This document shows, piece by piece, positions 63,488-64,000 of a stretch of DNA of 64,000 bases. Source of the DNA: Nomia melanderi (taxonomy: Eukaryota > Arthropoda > Insecta > Hymenoptera > Halictidae); the NCBI RefSeq assembly GCF_051020985.1, contig NW_027475139.1:1178001-1242000 (forward strand), in the 5' to 3' direction. Position 1 is the first letter of the stretch. Each line of letters starts with the position of its first letter. The notes under the pieces are model-generated. The model did no database searches. It saw only the letters and a list, made by a program, of their open reading frames with translations, and was not told the DNA's origin. The position numbers and the translations under genes are program-made.

Positions 63488-64000
63488 CCGGTCCCTGGTG
63501 GTCCGAGGTCGTTCCCGCTGCAGAGGTTCATGCGGCAAGGCCTCCTACAGACAATGCACTTTGATTTATTGCGCTATCTGTAATAGCACCCGAGATATCA
63601 CCAGATATATGCTGGATTTTTACATGACCTTGGGTGACGGATTCCGAATATCTGTAATTTTCTCGGCCCCTGGTGGTCCGAGGTCGTTCCCGCTGCCCAG
63701 ATTCATTCGCAAGGGCCTCCTACAGACAATGCACTTTGGTTTATTGCGCTATCTGTAATAGCACCCGAGATATCACCAGATATATGCTGGATTTTTACAT
63801 GACCTTGGGTGACGGATTCCGAATATCTGTAATTTTCTCGGCCCCTGGTGGTCCGAGGTCGTTCCCGCTGCACAAATGCATGCACCAGGGCCTCCTGCAA
63901 ATAATTCACTTTGGTTTATTGCGCTATCTCTAATAGCACCCGTGATTTCACCAGATATATATTTGATTTTTCCCTGACCCTGAGTGTCCGGCCCCATGAG
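63488..64000 (+). repeat. End of window: subfamily-C pair and TTTGATTTTTCC monomer
   Basis: A monomer with GGTTTTCCCGGTCCC and GCAGAGGTTCATGCGG is followed by two subfamily-C monomers (patch near 63629 and 63809), then an ordinary monomer with CACCCGTGATTTCACC and ATATATTTGATT. The window stops inside that monomer, so the array continues. Confidence 0.85.

Larger units (their letters stand above)
1..64000 (+). repeat. Tandem satellite array, ~175-bp monomer, whole window
   Basis: The same ~175-bp unit recurs head to tail throughout. Landmark words such as TTTATTGCGCTATCT, GAGATATCACCAGATATA and TTCCCGCTGCACAGATTCAT return every 174-175 bp from start to end, all in one orientation. About 366 monomers fit, and both edges cut a monomer, so the array continues outside. 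Monomer position 1 is taken as the first T of TTTGATTTATTG; early examples start at 75, 249, 424, 599, 774, 949, 1124, 1299 and 1473. A hand count on a consensus gives 42 G, 49 C and nine CpG in 175 bp. No unique DNA, transposon or gene interrupts it. Unit length, HOR structure and recent duplications resemble centromeric or pericentromeric satellite, which is inference. The strand is only the reading direction used for numbering. Confidence 0.98.

Noticed and set aside
76..63933. Several hundred 61-157-residue open frames on both strands
   Set aside because: All repeat with the 175-bp period, and plus-strand frames nearly all stop at the same TAATAG. Minus-strand frames are equally periodic. 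They are by-products of the repeat.
1..64000. CRISPR array
   Set aside because: The period is 175 bp with the whole unit conserved. There are no short direct repeats separated by unique spacers and no cas genes.
1..64000. Human-type alpha satellite with CENP-B boxes
   Set aside because: The monomer is 175 bp with about 52% GC and does not resemble alpha satellite. The CENP-B box pattern (TTCG, four bases, A, two bases, CGGG) is not seen in the consensus or in the subfamily-C patch on either strand.
1..64000. Xenopus laevis Fcr1 centromere repeat (174 bp)
   Set aside because: The unit length is similar, but length alone is not identification and I cannot recall that sequence well enough to compare. 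A direct alignment would settle it.
1..64000. Transposon, LTR or tRNA-derived origin of the monomer
   Set aside because: No terminal repeats, target-site duplications, poly-A tail, or tRNA A and B boxes were recognised, and no transposase or reverse transcriptase coding is present.
1..64000. Bacterial or phage sequence
   Set aside because: No operon, ribosome-binding pattern or recognisable protein occurs in 64 kb, and satellite arrays of this length and kind are a eukaryotic feature.

Overview
The window is one uninterrupted tandem satellite array and holds no gene I can support. A monomer of about 175 bp (usually 175, often 174) repeats head to tail from the first base to the last, roughly 366 times and always in the same orientation. 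I see no transposon, unique spacer, rRNA, tRNA, microsatellite or telomere repeat inside it. Both ends lie inside the array, so it is longer than 64 kb. A hand count on a monomer consensus gives about 52% GC and nine CpG sites per monomer. Organisation of this kind (nucleosome-length monomer, nested higher-order repeats, near-identical kilobase-scale duplications) is typical of centromeric or pericentromeric satellite in a eukaryote, probably an animal. The sequence alone does not identify the species or prove centromere identity.

Monomer landmarks, numbered from the first T of the TTTGATTTATTG segment: a short inverted repeat GCTAT/ATAGC (14-28), an EcoRV site GATATC (35-40), an AT-alternating tract (about 45-54), a variable window (about 63-100), a second inverted repeat CTCGG/CCGAG (103-123), and a junction segment that is PstI-positive (CTGCAG) or PstI-negative (CTACAG). 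A double stop TAATAG near position 22-27 ends nearly every open frame at the same place. Because 175 is not a multiple of 3, the open frames of 65, 99 and 123 residues are by-products of the repeat.

Layout. 1-1.8 kb: a 350-bp dimer repeat, then transition monomers. 1.8-6.2 kb: six copies of a 699-bp four-monomer higher-order repeat (HOR), nested in two copies of a 2,097-bp superunit. 6.2-8.65 kb: a run of mixed monomers. 8.65-31.6 kb: a mosaic of duplicated blocks, including three more 699-bp units, a second and third copy of the 6-8.6 kb run, a 3.4-kb duplication (offset 6,471 bp) and a 1,749-bp ten-monomer tandem duplication. About 31.6 kb: an abrupt switch to another subfamily with its own 3,324-bp duplication. 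38.2-64 kb: a third subfamily appears in which a 36-bp patch is about half substituted while the rest of the monomer is unchanged. 52.6-55.2 kb: a dimer repeat in which alternate monomers lack the EcoRV site. Near the end, a 1.83-kb block at 49.9 kb recurs 11,718 bp downstream with one difference seen.

The array looks like the product of repeated unequal exchange and segmental amplification. Duplicated blocks often differ by exactly one monomer, and private substitutions allow some duplications to be ordered in time. Offsets and sequence comparisons were read by eye; identity values are estimates.
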